Positions 45,940 to 59,119 of a stretch of DNA of 64,000 nt are shown here, one piece after another. The translations under genes were made by a program, and so were the position numbers. The stretch lies in the NCBI RefSeq assembly GCF_023343835.1, contig NC_064433.1, forward strand, positions 138,845,957-138,909,956. Direction: 5' to 3'. How positions within the stretch are numbered: the first letter of the stretch is position 1; each line of letters opens with the position of its first letter. The notes below the pieces were generated by a model. The model saw nothing but the letters and a program-made list of their open reading frames with translations. It was not told where the DNA came from and ran no database searches. This DNA is from Lagopus muta (lineage: Eukaryota > Chordata > Aves > Galliformes > Phasianidae).

Positions 45940-47100
45940 CAGTGGCCTTAACAGAGGAAAAGTTGCTGCATTTACATGAGCTAGTTCAAGAACAGCTAGC
46001 TGCTGGTCAGATAGCGCCTACTACCAGCTCTTGGAATACTCCAGTCTTTGTTATCCTCAAGAAGAGTGGAAAATAGAGACTTTTACAGGACCTACGCTCT
46101 GTCAATGAAATAATTGAGCCATGGGGGTGTTGCAGCCTGGTCTTCCTTCACCTTCAGTGTTACCTCAAATTGGCCTATAGCAGTTATTGATTTAAAAGAC
46201 TGTCTTTTTGCCATTTGATTTCATTCAAAAGATGCACCACAATTTGCTTTCTCAGTGCCTTCTATCAACTAACAAAGCCCTGCTCAGCGGTATCATTGGA
46301 CTGTGTTACCACAAGGAATGCTTAATAGTCCAACAATATGTCAATTGGCTGTAGCAAATGCATTACAACCAGTACGAAAAGCTAGACTTCACGTCTTCAT
46401 GTATCATTACATGGATGATGTATTAATAGCAGCAGAACAAGAAGATGATCTAAAGGATGCTTTACTGCTCATCCGGCAGGCAGTCCAATCTGTCGGTTTA
46501 CAAATAGCAGAAGAAAAGGTACAGCTTAGTTCTCCATGGAAATATTTAGGATGGAAAATCACATCTCACACCATTCAGCTGCAAATCCTCAAAATAGTAC
46601 CTCATGTACAGACATCAAATGATCTGCAAAATTATTAGGGACCATCAATCGGCTGCAACCGCTTTTGGGTATTACTACTCAAGAGCTGCACTATTCCAGC
46701 TACTCAAAGGAGACCCAGCTACTCAAAGGAGACCCAGATCTAACCTCTAAAAGACAATTAGCATCAGAAGCACTACAGTGCTTGGACTCTGTAATAACAT
46801 CACTGCAACACTGATATAGCCATCACGTTTTTTTATCACTTCTGGTATCTCTTATAATGATATCAAATTCATATCAGCCATATAGTTTGCTATATCAATG
46901 GGATACCTCAAGAAAAGATCCTCTTTTTGTCCTCAAATGGATATTCTTACCACATGCATTCTCAAAAATGATTACATCACAAGTGGAAATGTTTGCAATG
47001 CTAATACAACGAAGTCAACATCGTCTACAAATGTTATGAGCTCTTGACCCTGACTGTATCTACATACCTGCTACTGAAAAAGATGTAGATTGGATGCTTG
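45940..47100 (+). pseudogene. pol: ERV reverse transcriptase
   Basis: The catalytic YMDD motif is intact at 46408-46419 inside an open stretch (46303-46638). The N-terminal part is broken by stops (for example just after the 'LKKSGK'-like segment near 46070), and a short tandem duplication ('gctactcaaaggagacccag') lies near 46698-46737. Confidence 0.85.
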
Positions 47101-47229
47101 CGCAGTTGCTCGCTTTACAAACTGCTATGGCGGATTATACTGGACAAATCTCCACCCATCCCCCCAAACATCAGTTACTGCATAATTTGAGTGATCTGTC
47201 TCTTACTACTAATATTTTACTTTCACATG

Positions 47230-47560
47230 TTTCAATTTCTAATGCTGTTACTGTATTTACAGATGGCTCCAGCAAGACACACTGAGCAGTGGTTCTGTTG
47301 TGTGCCACTGCTACATGACACAGTCAGTCATACACGTTGTTGATGGATCACCTCAAATGGTAGAACTCACTGCAGTAGCTCGAGCTTTTCAAATTTTTTC
47401 AGAACAAAATCTTAATATAATAACTGACTCTTTGTATGCTACAGATATCATTCAGTGGATTGAAGGATCTTTTCTCAAGGAAGTTAACAACCCTGCTTTG
47501 TTTGCATAGCTCAAGCGAGTTTTACATTATGTCTCTCACCATACTCTTCTTTATTTCATT
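47230..47560 (+). pseudogene. ERV RNase H
   Basis: Contains a TDGSS motif near 47262 and a later TDSLYA motif, typical of the RNase H active site. A stop follows the first motif. Confidence 0.75.
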
Positions 47561-48460
47561 ATGCATATTCAGTCACACACTACATTGCCTGGTCCTTTAA
47601 CTAAGGGCAGCCGTAAGGCTGATCAAGCCACAGTCACCTTTGCTACCCTTCAATTTTTTCATCAGAATAGGAGAGCCTTACAAAAGCAATTCCAACTGAC
47701 AGTGGATCAAGCCCGCAACATTATTCTAGCGTGCCCAGACTGCCAGGCAATTGCCCCTTTGCCTCAGATTGGGGCAAATCCCTGGTGGTGTGTGGTACAG
47801 CACCTCTTCAACTGTGGCAGACAGACAGACTGATGTTACTCATGTTCCTGAATTTAGGTGTCTAAGATTTGTACATGTAACAATAGATACTCATTCTTCC
47901 TACATATTTGCCACTGCACATACAGGTGAATGCAGTCGTGATGCCTGTAAACACTGGTAATCTGCTTATGCTGCTATGGGAATTCCACATACTATAAAAA
48001 CAGATAATGGACCTGCTTATACTTCTCAAGCCACTAGAACTTTCCTCCAAGAATGGGGGGGTTAGACATGTTGCAGGCATTCCTCATTCTCCCACTGGGC
48101 AAGCTATCATTGAGCGTACTCATCTAACATTGAAATCTATTCCTAATAAACCAAAAAGGGGGAATACGGGAGACACACCACAAGAAAGATTATATAAGGC
48201 TTTGTTTGTGCTGAGTTTTTTGAATGGTGATCACACAAATACAGCTCGTGGATCGTCATTTTGGGGCCTCCCCAATGCTCAAGGAATGGCCGATGGCCAA
48301 TGTTTGGAATATGGCCACAGGGCATTGGGAAGGTCCCTTACCACTGATAACTTGGGGTTGTAGATATGCTTGTGTTTCCACAGGAACTGGTCCTATGTGG
48401 GTTCCAGTCCGATACGTTCGGCCTCATCCCAAGGCAGAAAATAGCATCCAACCCTTATAA
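47561..48460 (+). pseudogene. ERV integrase
   Basis: Zinc-binding part near 47650-47760 (CPDC), first catalytic Asp region near 47880 ('TIDTHSS'), second near 48003 (TDNGPAY) and a later Glu region near 48100. Several frameshifts, including a run of G at 48054-48062. Confidence 0.82.
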
Positions 48461-49616
48461 TGACTGGATTGTGTGCTTCTTATTTATTGGTATTGCTTTG
48501 TAACTTGTTATATTGCAAATAGCAGCAGTAGTAGTGGTATGATACAGTGGGTGGTTTTCCTGTGTTATCAATGCAGTCTCAAGAATTAGAGTTATTAGGC
48601 ATTATCTAGGTTGTTGTGTGCTTCTTTTATTTTAGTAGTAGATTGAATGTGAATTAAACAGGATTTAATGTTACCAATGCTGGAATCTACGGGAATAGCT
48701 CTCTTAATGTATTAGTAATGCTCCGTTATGATGCTATCAGCCTCTCAATTAGCCTTTTCTTGATTTGCAAAGACAAAACCTGGAAAGGAATCCCAGGCAA
48801 AGGGATAACCCTGTATTATAGGATGATTGACTCTCTTTTATCCCACTAATCAGGATTTTTAAAATATGACCATGCAGCACCTGAGACAAATGCTAACAGA
48901 GCTAACGTTGATAGTTTATTATGTTTTGCAAGCAGGTGATCCACTTGGGCTCTGTATCATGCACTGGCCATGTGGATGCAGTGTACAAATGGAAAATACC
49001 CTTCAGACACTGGGAAGAAAAAAAGCAAGAGCGAATCTGTGATGGGTGAGAGAGGAAAAGTGCACCTTGAAGCAAGGGACGCCCTGCTGGCACTGCCTAT
49101 CACATTCACCACCATCATGTTCCTTCTTTTTCTGCAGGTTGTTGTTTCTCAAGGGTCAGTAGGTAATAATGCCCCTAGTGATACTCTAGCACATTTGCCC
49201 ACTAATATTGATTCTACCTGACATGCAAAAAGTTGTACGACCATTAATTTTCTGTTAGCCCAAAGGCACAATCATGAGCACTCTGAAAGCATCTGTTGTA
49301 CAAATTTTAGTGATGGTTCAAAATCAAGATATGAGAATATACAAAAGTTGAAGATCTTTTCTAACTGGTTAAGATTAACTCAGAACGGGACCTTCAGGGA
49401 TTTATTTCCAGGTTGCAGAAGCTTGAGTTGCAGGCCAAACACGTTTGTTCTTTTTAGTAGGTTAACAGTATTTCCTGTCATTATGCTATGTTTGCCTTGT
49501 CTTCTTTCTCACATTTAGAGTATTGTCAATTGAGGCCTTGACTGAGTTGTAATGATTATGTTATTAATATAATTAGTGTTATTATTTTATAGTATGGTAG
49601 TAGTTTGTGAATAAAC
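48461..49616 (+). other. Post-pol region of the ERV; no env recognised
   Basis: About 1.15 kb without any long open frame. Only scattered short hydrophobic stretches are seen, so env was lost, replaced or decayed beyond recognition. Confidence 0.6.
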
Positions 49617-49630
49617 AAAAAAGAGGGAGT
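49617..49630 (+). other. Polypurine tract
   Basis: 'aaaaaagagggag' directly before the 3' LTR, the usual plus-strand primer of retroviruses. Confidence 0.75.
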
Positions 49631-49935
49631 TGTAGGAATACAAGAGAAACTGTTCAGAGCAGAAGCTGAGGAGCAAGATTGACAGCACGAGAACCAAGGA
49701 CACCTCTAGAAGAAGAAAGAACATCTCACAGTTCTGATTAATAATAAGCACCTGTGTGAACGGTTGAAGAGTGTTTTGTAGAATGCTCTGTTGACGTGTG
49801 AAGGTGGATGGGAAAGTCGTAGGGGTGGATGGGAAAGCTAGAAAAAGAAAACTTGTGAAGGTACAGAAGTGATGTGGGAGCTTGTAATAAATGATTTGGA
49901 TCGTTCACATCTGAGTCTGTGCACCAGACGCTGCA
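49631..49935 (+). repeat. 3' LTR
   Basis: 305 bp from TGTAGG to GCTGCA, with a short internal duplication ('gatgggaaagtc/gatgggaaagct') absent from the 5' LTR but present in the LTR at 20.5-20.8 kb. Confidence 0.9.
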
Positions 49936-49941
49936 GCACTT

Positions 49942-52900
49942 CTTTTTTGATTTTGGTATGCAGGTAAGACTGAATTTCACCATCACATTCTCTGTCCTCA
50001 CATCCTGCCTTCAGCTGTGAGATTTGGCCTTGCTCCTTCCCTTCAATGCAGTCAGTGTTAGAGAGGAGACCTTAGGGGTGTTTGCTTCCCCTCCCAGGCT
50101 GATGTGAACGCTGAAGTTTCTGTGCCTTATTTCTTCAGCAAGTGCAGAAACCACTAAGCTATTGTGTATAATAAGGTCAGGCCACCACTTCCTACTCTTG
50201 TGACCATGTTTCGGAATAAAAATGTGTCATGCTCAGAGCTGTTATAAGTAGGGGTGATTAGTTTATGAGTGTCAAACAGATTTACGCTTGAGATAAGTAC
50301 TGAGACAGCCATTTAGCTGTGTTGAGGTATGTACACTGGCAGAACATTAGACATGAGGGAGCTTTAGTCAAGAAGAGCTGAAAGCATACAGACTCTGCTA
50401 TTGCTTGGCTGCCTAAATAGTTACATGGAACTAAGGTGAATCATGCACTTGCACTCAAATTATTTGTATTTCATCTGAATCATGCTTTTGGTGATTTTCT
50501 ATAACTTGTCCTGATGTTCAGTTTTCATGATGCTCTGTAGATCTCTATCCAGGAGTTCTGAAAACAAGTTGTGGATTTTTGTTTGTTTGTTTGTTTGTTT
50601 GTGTGGAGGGAAGGGGGGATGCTATCACAGAAAGTTTAGATAGTATTTGGGAATTTCCTAACTGTCTGTTCAGAGGTCTTGATCTGAGCTTGCCCTTAGG
50701 GAAGTGTTTTGCAAATGAGTGGGTGAGCAGTTGAATTGAGATTTTTGTGGGTTTGTACAGAGTTGGAGCTTTAATTTGCCAGGTGAGGGAGACACTGCTA
50801 ACTCCAATGGCAGGTGCAAGTAGATGGGTACAGAGCCAGAACTCACTGCTGCTTCTGCTGGGGATGCTCACAACAAGCTATACAGGGCACCTACACCTTT
50901 TTTGCTAAGCAGAGGCTCTGTTTGTCTGCAAAGTCGAGGTAAAGCAATACCATATGTATTTGTGCAGGTCTGACATGATTGGGATTTGTGACTGCGTCCT
51001 GAAAGAGAGAAAAGAAAAGCAACCAAATAGAAAGAAGAGTGAACATGCCTAATCCAATTTAAAAGGAATTGAGAGACTCCAATAAACTAATTTTCATATG
51101 TAAATTATGAGTAGTGGACATTGCTTGCATGGTACCCCTTTACAAAACAGCCTGGATTACAACAGCTTGTACAATACAGGGAGCTCAAGGCAGGGAATGG
51201 AAAGTGACAAAAGCAAATCCATCCAATTGTGCTGAAAAGAATCATCAGTAAAATTAAAAAGCAACAAGCAAAGCACAAAGAGATTTTTGACACAGGAGCA
51301 ATCAGCTTGCAAAGAAGAATAGAACAGAGATGAAAATTTGTACTGGGAGTGAGAAATGGGGAGAAGATACAGAGGTAAATGGGGCTGACAGATCAGCCAT
51401 CTCACCAGGGCACGGGGACCTCATGGTGCCTTTGTCACCAGTGCATGGGCCCATGGGTGGAGGAAGAGGCATGGGGACAGACACAAGGCAGGGGCACTCA
51501 CCTGCTCCACAGGAGGGGTGTGCACAAGGGGGATGTCAGTGGAAGTGGAGGGGTGGGGGCTGAGTTCTGCTCAGCGTGTTGTAAATGACACTTAAAAATC
51601 TGAAAGCATTATGTACATTTTTCAAGTGCTGTGGTTTGTCTGTTGAAATTGATCCTGAGAACATAGTTAATTGATGGCTAGTTAACTATATGGCTTTAAC
51701 AAATCGATACGTTGCTTTGTTTCTGACTTCTGTAAAAGAATATGAATTGAACAGTTTTACCTCCAAACATTTTTTATTGTTGTTATTTTGGGGAAAACAA
51801 GAGGAGGGCAATCTGCAGTCATGAGGAAGAGTGCTTACTTCATCCTTGAGAGCCTTGAGATCCCTACCCAAAATCACTGATCATGTGCAAGGAGGAAGGA
51901 TTCTGTGTTACTAATTTTGGGGAGAAGTATTGTGTATGTATGTACTGCCTGGAGAAAACTTCTGCATATGGAACAAAGGTAATATATAAAAATATATATA
52001 TATCACGTGGCTAGCAGAAGACTGCCTCAACTGGATAAAATAAAAAATGCAATACATAGCAGACAGCTTATGCTGATTTCACAGGATTAAAAGACTGCTT
52101 CATTGGTGTTGATGCTCCAGAAGTATTCTCTTTGTCATTCGCAGAATCTGAAATAATGTGCTGAGATTAGAATAGATAGAAACTTGCTTCAAAAACTATC
52201 CGGACACGGTCCTGGGCAGCATGCCCTATATGTCCTTCCCTTCTTGGGAGGGGGTTGGACACAGGTGACTTGCGTGATACTGCGATTCTGCCAAACGAGA
52301 AGGGAAGCCTCATACTGCGGGCACCGCTGCCCTCTGGTGGGCGAGCGACTGTCTGCATCCGAGTGAGGGACTTCATCTCCCTAAGCGTGGCACTGCTAAA
52401 AGGATACAACAGGTGAAAAGAGGAAATAAGTGACGGAAAAAAAAAAAAAAAATGGTAGACCACATGCTTCTCTTGCTTTCACTGTTGGCAAAGCACCTAT
52501 AATCTTTCAATTGCCTTGCCTTTCTCCTCCCTTCCCACCCACTACAGCAATAGGCATACCTCTCCATTCTATCTACTCACTTCCCTCTTACCATCTCTTT
52601 CTTGCTTGTGGCCTGGGGAGGCTGCAAATCTCCTGGTAGTGGAAAATTCAGTCGGGTGATTATTGTAAATCAGACTTTCAAACCTCTCATTCTTATGCCT
52701 TTTTCATACAGAGTACAAAGTTAAGAAAACTTGCGCCAGCAGTCTGCCACTAGACAGTGAGTATCTTCTGTTCTCCAGCAGTTCTTCCCCTTTACTCTTC
52801 CTGCTTTAAAAGTGCTAGGGTTGCTCGCCAGTGGTGTCAGTAACTATGAAGTGGTTGTCTTCTAATTCCTTAGTGGGGATACGAACACTGACTGAGCACA

Positions 52901-54630
52901 AGTGGAATCACTACTTCTTCCTTATCTACATATAGTAGTTCCTGCAAAGGCTGGGTGACTGCAAAAGTGCAGTTTACCTTTTACTGTATGAAATTGGAGC
53001 AGGACCCTGAAGATCCTCTGTGTTCAGCGCCATCAAATATTCTGATGCAAATTTTAAATGCTTACAGTGAGGATGAGCCAAAACTGACTTCATAACCTCA
53101 GTCCTACTTCCTTGCATGTATAACAGAAGCTACTTTACATAGCTTCACGTTGGCTTTCCCATAAAGATCCCTATCACACTAAGTGAACCCTATGGGGTTC
53201 AGCACCCAACTGATGATTTAAGAATTTTTCCTCCTACTCTTTCAAAGGATACTTCTTTGTCTGACTGCATATTCTTAACTAATTCTTCCTCTAGATCAGA
53301 GTTTCTTTCCCCCATGGCTTTTTCAGAATATTTGTTGCTGTAGTATTTATAAGCAGAATCATACAGCTCTTCATATACTCAGAGCACAGCTAATTTTAGT
53401 TGCAGCTGTGAATTTCAACACTTCTGCAAACCAGATCACAAGGACACCACTCGGTCAACCAGAAAATGAGGGACATTCAATGAGTGACCACCTGTGAAAA
53501 ATCTGGTTTAAGGAACATTGTGGTGAAGACAAGGGCAGCTTGGAAAGTTTTAGACCAAGTAGAGAGTCATCAAAAACACCAGTCTGTTGAGCCCAGTAGG
53601 TTGAAAGTATTTCAGACCAAAGGAATTTTTACCAAATTGGAAATGAGGTCTAAAGGAACACAGCTTAGAATTCTGAAAGGGTTGTTGAGTATTGCCACTG
53701 GATGTGGCAGTCACTTGTTTGGAGGAAGTTCATCATGATTCTGCCCCAGGACACAAAGATGTAAGAGGTGAGCACCCTTCCTGAACTCAGTCCAGAAGGG
53801 GAACTCACCTATACATGGAGAGATCCTGCAGCTATCAGAGTGATTAATGCCCATCAGGATCAGAGACAGGATCTGTAGAACAGAAGCTTATGAAAATAGA
53901 TTTGGGGATAAATAGCTTTAAGTCAGATTTGAATAAACTCCAGAATTAAAATAATAATTATAACAACAGCAACAACAATATTCTGTGGAAAGTAAATATG
54001 GCTTTTCAGCTCTCACAGACAGAAAGGGAACGCGGTTCATATTTAAATAGGCCATCATAATTTCTGTACCGACATGTTCTGCCTCATTTACCACTTCCTT
54101 CCAATATTTCTGAGAATTAGGCTGAGGCCCATCTTAAAACAGTTTCCATCAATATCCTGTTTCCCATGGGATGAAGTAAATATCTCCTATCTACTGAATG
54201 AAATAGGGTGGGGAGGACCAGGAATAAAAGCCAAAGAAACCTGTCGAGTGAGCGAATGAAGATTATTAGTTGGCCAATACACATTTTGATTCAGTTTACA
54301 CACTTGAATTTCAGGTCATGTATTACCTGATGACTGCTAGCAGCTTGCTGTGCTTAATTGGAACCTGTGCTATGCATTACAGAGATACTTTCCGACACTA
54401 CTAAAGCACACTGAGGAATCCAAGTTTCATTTGTACTCAGGAAAAGAAGGAAAAGAACATTTCTTACACCAGCACAAACCTCTCTGATCTGTTCCCTCGA
54501 GTCTCAGTCCTTTCTCTCCCTTCACATCTTCTGATTTCTTACCACAGAATCACTCAGGGCAAATGGATCATTTGCAACATCAGTTCAAAGTACATTAACA
54601 CTGAATTTAGAAATTGCTCCACGTTTTACC
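49942..54630. other. Non-coding stretch without recognised genes
   Basis: No conserved exon or long repeat recognised. It contains a (tttg)n tract at 50577-50602 and an A-run at 52437-52452. Confidence 0.4.
50577..50602 (+). repeat. (tttg)n microsatellite
   Basis: About six tandem units. Confidence 0.9.
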
Positions 54631-54639
54631 CATTAAGGC

Positions 54640-55075
54640 TTTGGAGATCTTTGGGAACAGAGATTCCATAGCTTTTCAGGGCAACCTGCTCCAATGCCTG
54701 ACTGTCCCTATGATAATGATTTTTTCCTCATGTCAAGTTTGAACTTCCCAGTTTGATTTGAGCTCATTGTCTCTTCTGAAACAGCTGTAGACCTCTGAAA
54801 GGGTATGTCTCTGTTTTCTTGACAACCTCTTTGTGTTGTAAGGCTGCTATTAGGACCCCCTTGCCTCTTCTATGGGCTGGGCAGACCCACTTCCCCCTGT
54901 TCCAAATTGTAGGGCAGATGTGTGCTCCGCTCCAACTATCCCCTTGCCTTTCAAAGGACTCCCTCCAAGTTTCTCACTATCTTTCTTGTATTTGGGGTAT
55001 AGTGTGCCAAAACTGGATGCAGTGTCCCTCATATACTCTGAAATGTGCCAAAGAAAGAGAATAAACCCTTCCTGT
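54640..55075 (-). mobile_element. CR1: Old CR1-like LINE fragment
   Basis: Diverged minus-strand sequence with 'gggcaacctgctccaatgcc' and 'tcatgtcaagtttgaacttc', similar in type to 21645-22050. Confidence 0.7.
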
Positions 55076-55079
55076 AATC

Positions 55080-55870
55080 TACTGGATGATAATTAGGTAT
55101 GCTGCTAACTCTCATCTCTGACACGACTCATCATGGAGTCAACATGGGCTTATTTTTAGCTTGCTTTACTGCAAGGTCTATTGGCTCTTTTCCACAAAGC
55201 TGCAATCTTTGCCTAACTTCATTTAGTTACCAGACTTTTCAGATACAGATCCTTTCATGCACTTGTATTTCTCTTCCATCACAAATCCTAATTATCTTCC
55301 CTCCAGTCTCTTTACTCCAAATCCAAATCTAGTTTGTTCCTCCCCATCACCTCTAAGATCTATGCAATCTGCAATTCCATGAAATATTTTCTACATCAGA
55401 TATTTAACTTCTCTCTTCCCTGTGTTTGCATCTTCCTTCTGTCTGCTGCCCAGACTGAGCTTCAGAGACAACCTCAGATCTTACTAATGGTTCTAACCCA
55501 AAGACTCAGCCAAGAGATGAAACTACTGCAAGTATTCCTCCCTTCATTGATGAAAATTCCGTGGAGACAATATAGTCTTTAAATGAACAAGCATAAAACA
55601 TCCTTCAGAAGCACACACCTTGGTCAAGTGTGAGTACACAAAAAAAGACAAGAAGAAAGGATGAAAAAACAGCAATCCTGCTTAAAACAAAGAGAAACCC
55701 ACATTACACACATTTCTTCTACTTTCTTCTACTATTGCAGATGCTGAGCAATTTGAGAAATACTCAAAAACAGAAGGCCCTTATGTGTGACTGCACATTA
55801 CATAACATATTTTCATTTTAAATTTCATGTTTCAAAGCAGCGATGTATCTGTCAACTGTCCATCATTAGC
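55080..55870. other. Non-coding stretch without recognised genes
   Basis: Only short random open frames. Confidence 0.4.
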
Positions 55871-55874
55871 AAGG

Positions 55875-56822
55875 AAATTATAGAATATCCCAAGTCGGAA
55901 GAGATGCAAAAAAAATCTTTGAGTCCAACTCCTGGCATACAGCACCACTCAGTGTTCAAACCCTGTGTCTGAGAGTGCTATCCAAATGCTCCTTGAACTG
56001 CAGCAGCCTAGGGTAATGCCCACCGCCCTCTGATGAAGGACCTTTTCCTAACCCACAACCTGATCCTCCCCTGACACAGCTCCATGCCATTCCCTCATGT
56101 CACTGTCACCACAGAGCACAGAGTTGCTGTGGAGCTGCTACGAGGCCTCCCCTCAGCTTCCTCTGCTCCGGGCTAAACACAGTAAGGGACTTCAGCTGCT
56201 CCTTGTACATCTTGCCCTCTAGACCCTTTGCCTTCTTCATAGCCCTCTTTTGGACACCCTCTAATAATTTTATGTCCTTCCTATACTGTGCCACCCAAGC
56301 CTTCACCCAGTGCTGGAGGTGAAGCTGTACAGTGCAGAGCACAGTGGGACCAGCCCTTCCCTCATCCGGTGGCAGTGTTCTATCTGATGCAACCCAGTGT
56401 ATGGTTGGCCTTTTTGGCTGCCTTGGCACGCTGCTGCCTCATGCACAACTTGTCATCAGTCAGAACACCCAGATCCCTTTCTCTGGGACTGATCTTCAGA
56501 CTCTCATCCCCCAGTTTATACATAGATCCAAGGTTGCCTCATGCCAGGCGCAGAACTAAGCACTTGCTCTTGTTGAACTTCGTGCAGTTGGTGATTCCCC
56601 AGCTCTCTCGTCTGTCAAGTTCTCTGCAGAGACTCTCTGCCCTTCAGAGAGTCAGCAGTTTGTTTCAATTTGGTGTCATCCACAAACTTACTTCGTGTAC
56701 CATCATGTCCTGCATCCAAACCACTGATGAAAACATTAAAAAGTACTGGCTCTGAAATAGAGCCCTGTGGAACACCACTAGTAACAGGCTGCCAGCCTGA
56801 CATAACCCCAGGTTCTATAACA
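55875..56822 (-). mobile_element. CR1: Older CR1 LINE fragment reaching into RT
   Basis: Minus-strand 3' UTR, RT C-terminus, and then an RT core with VPQGSISEPVLFNVFI and a KFVDDTKL catalytic motif at about 56670-56700. Several frameshifts and an internal gap. Confidence 0.85.
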
Positions 56823-56829
56823 CAGTGAG

Positions 56830-58650
56830 CCTAAAAGAATGATACGATTGCACATGTCCATGAAAATGTACTGGAAACAAAATATTCAAATCCCTTATGT
56901 TTGCAATGATGCTGCTTATCACATGAATAACACAAACATATTACTTGCAGTTTGTTGCATTTGCAGGAACAAACGTTGAATGTCCTTAACGAGAGTGTAC
57001 TATATGAATCAGCTCGATACTTCTTATTACCTACCATATATTTAAATACCATTTATCAAATGCAGGAAGTTCCAGCAACTCCCACAAACTGAAACATAAA
57101 TACAATTGTGGTTTGAATGTATTTTGCTATCTCATCTATCATCAGTTTGTTAGCACAACCATCAGGAATTAGTTATTCGCCTTTTCTTCCTGCCTTAGTC
57201 TGAAAATGCTGGCCTTTTAAACTTCAACCTTGCAGAAGCAGGTCAATTTTAAGAAGACAAGTTTTCTCAGGAAGCCAGAAGCAAACTAGCCCAACAACAA
57301 AATCAGTAGAGATATCTGACCAATCTGTTGACTAGCACTGTCTGTACACATGCATATTTTTTGGGAAAATTAAAGATCACTCCCATTCCACTGTAGGAAG
57401 GGAGCAGTTTTTGAAATCTTTCCTCTCAGAGTCATGCCCCAAGCCCTTTTCAAAGTTCTGCACTGACCACGTTTGCTAGCATCAGAAGGAAGAAGTACAG
57501 TTAGGAAAAGCAGCAGTGACAACAGCAGATTTTGCTTCACAGACTTTATGCCAGATGCTTAAAATACATATATAATACATAGCAAATATAAAATATTTAA
57601 AATATTACTTTATTAAAATAAAGTATCAAAGCTACATCTTATATGGTGCCAGTCCACTGTGTTTCAGAATTGACTTACATGAAGGATATACAAACCTACT
57701 AAAATCCTAGGGAAAACTTACATACCAAAAGGTAATTTTGCACATTTAAACATCAAGTTTAAGGGAAAACAATAACTTTTTTATAACTTTTTTTTTTCTT
57801 TCATATAAACATTCAACACTAAAACCAAAATATTTGATTCAGGATTCTGTGCACCTCTTTAATGTACTTCAGTAATAAGAGCCAGCTTGGTGCATGCTAA
57901 TAACTGCTTTATTTACATGCAGCATCACACAAACTTCGGCTGAACTGAGGACTCCAGTAGAGGATTTCAGACCTCTTTCTTGAAAACTTAGTATTGCAGT
58001 TGCAAAATAATAACAAAATTCAGTTTTACCTCCAGGATACATAAATAAAGAACAGATATTTTTATATATTTGTATACAGAGGTCTTTCATACATTTTGAA
58101 AACTTAGGCCTCACAAAAATCTTGGTACAGTAACCCAATGCACATACCCTTGTTGCTGAAATGTCTTTTGGATGCACAGAGGAGTTGAATTAATTCTTTC
58201 ATTAGTTCACCACAGTCCATAACCCCTAGCTTCAAATCTGTTTTATTTATTTTCTATCACCTTAAGAACTCAATCAAATCAGTCAGCACTATTTATAAAA
58301 ACAGGCAAGGATACTGCAATATACAAAGCAACTTTACTAAATGAGATTTTATGACAAAATTCTCAATATCTAAAAATACATTTTCAAGTGAAGCACAATT
58401 CAATACTATGGCTCTTATTGTTTTACCCATTTCAGTATCACGTTCATATTTCTTTGCAGACCAGTGGTATAAGTATTCAATGTTTTAATTACAGTAGCTC
58501 CTAGAAGCCCTGAACCACACTGTTAAATGCAGTACATGGGGATTTTTGGGTGGAGAAAGAAAAAAATCTCATCATCTGAACAATGTGAACAGATAAGAGG
58601 GAACAAAAAAAAAATCTGTCCTTCTACAGATCTGCTTTTGTGTTGGTTGC
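56830..58650. other. AT-rich non-coding DNA
   Basis: No recognised gene. It lies downstream of TNFSF13B on the minus strand, so part could be distal 3' UTR, but nothing in the sequence proves this. Confidence 0.4.
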
Positions 58651-58654
58651 CTGT

Positions 58655-58692
58655 TTTTTCTTTTCTTTCTTTCTTTCTTTTCTTTTTTTTCC
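58655..58692 (+). repeat. (cttt)n pyrimidine repeat
   Basis: Imperfect 'tttc' units followed by a T-run, adjacent to a CR1 tail. Confidence 0.85.
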
Positions 58693-58693
58693 C

Positions 58694-59115
58694 ATAGAAT
58701 CATAGAAATGTTGAGCTGGAATGGACCTCTAAAGGTCATGTAGTCCAGCTACCCCACAATGAACAGAGACACCTACAGCTGAATAAAATTGCCCAGAGCT
58801 CTGTCCAGTCTGATCTTGAATGTCTCCAGGGATGGGGCATCCATGTCATCTCTGGGCAACCTGTGCCAGTGCTTCACCACCCTAATTGTAAAAAAAAATT
58901 CTTCTTTATATCCAGTCTAAATCTCCCCTTCTTTTGTTTGAAACCATTTTCTCTTCTCCTGTCACCACAGACTCTGCTAGAGAGTCTGTCCCCTTCTTCC
59001 TTATAGCCTCCTATAAGAGACTGAAAAGCTACTATCAGGTGTCCCTGGAGCCTCTTCTTCAAAACTGCACAGAAGTCTCTATATCTATCCTAGTGATTGA
59101 GGCCAGATCTATGGG
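58694..59115 (-). mobile_element. CR1: CR1 LINE 3' fragment
   Basis: Begins 'catagaatcatagaaatgtt' and continues with 'gtctccagggatggggcatc', a typical reversed CR1 3' end. It is 5'-truncated. Confidence 0.9.
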
Positions 59116-59119
59116 CAAT

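Larger units (their letters stand above)
43023..49935 (+). mobile_element. Betaretrovirus-like endogenous retrovirus, full-length but defective
   Basis: About 6.9 kb in the order 5' LTR, lysine-type primer site, gag, dUTPase-like region, protease, RT, RNase H, integrase, a region with no recognisable env, polypurine tract and 3' LTR. Many stops and frameshifts interrupt every coding region, so it cannot make a working polyprotein. The presence of dUTPase, the zinc knuckles, the primer site and the six-base target duplication together point to the class II (beta-like) group. A second, deleted member is at 19455-20839. Confidence 0.88.

Noticed and set aside
43023-49935. Assignment of the ERV to a named chicken family such as ENS-1 or EAV
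   Set aside because: I could not verify a name without a repeat library; only the betaretrovirus-like layout is supported.
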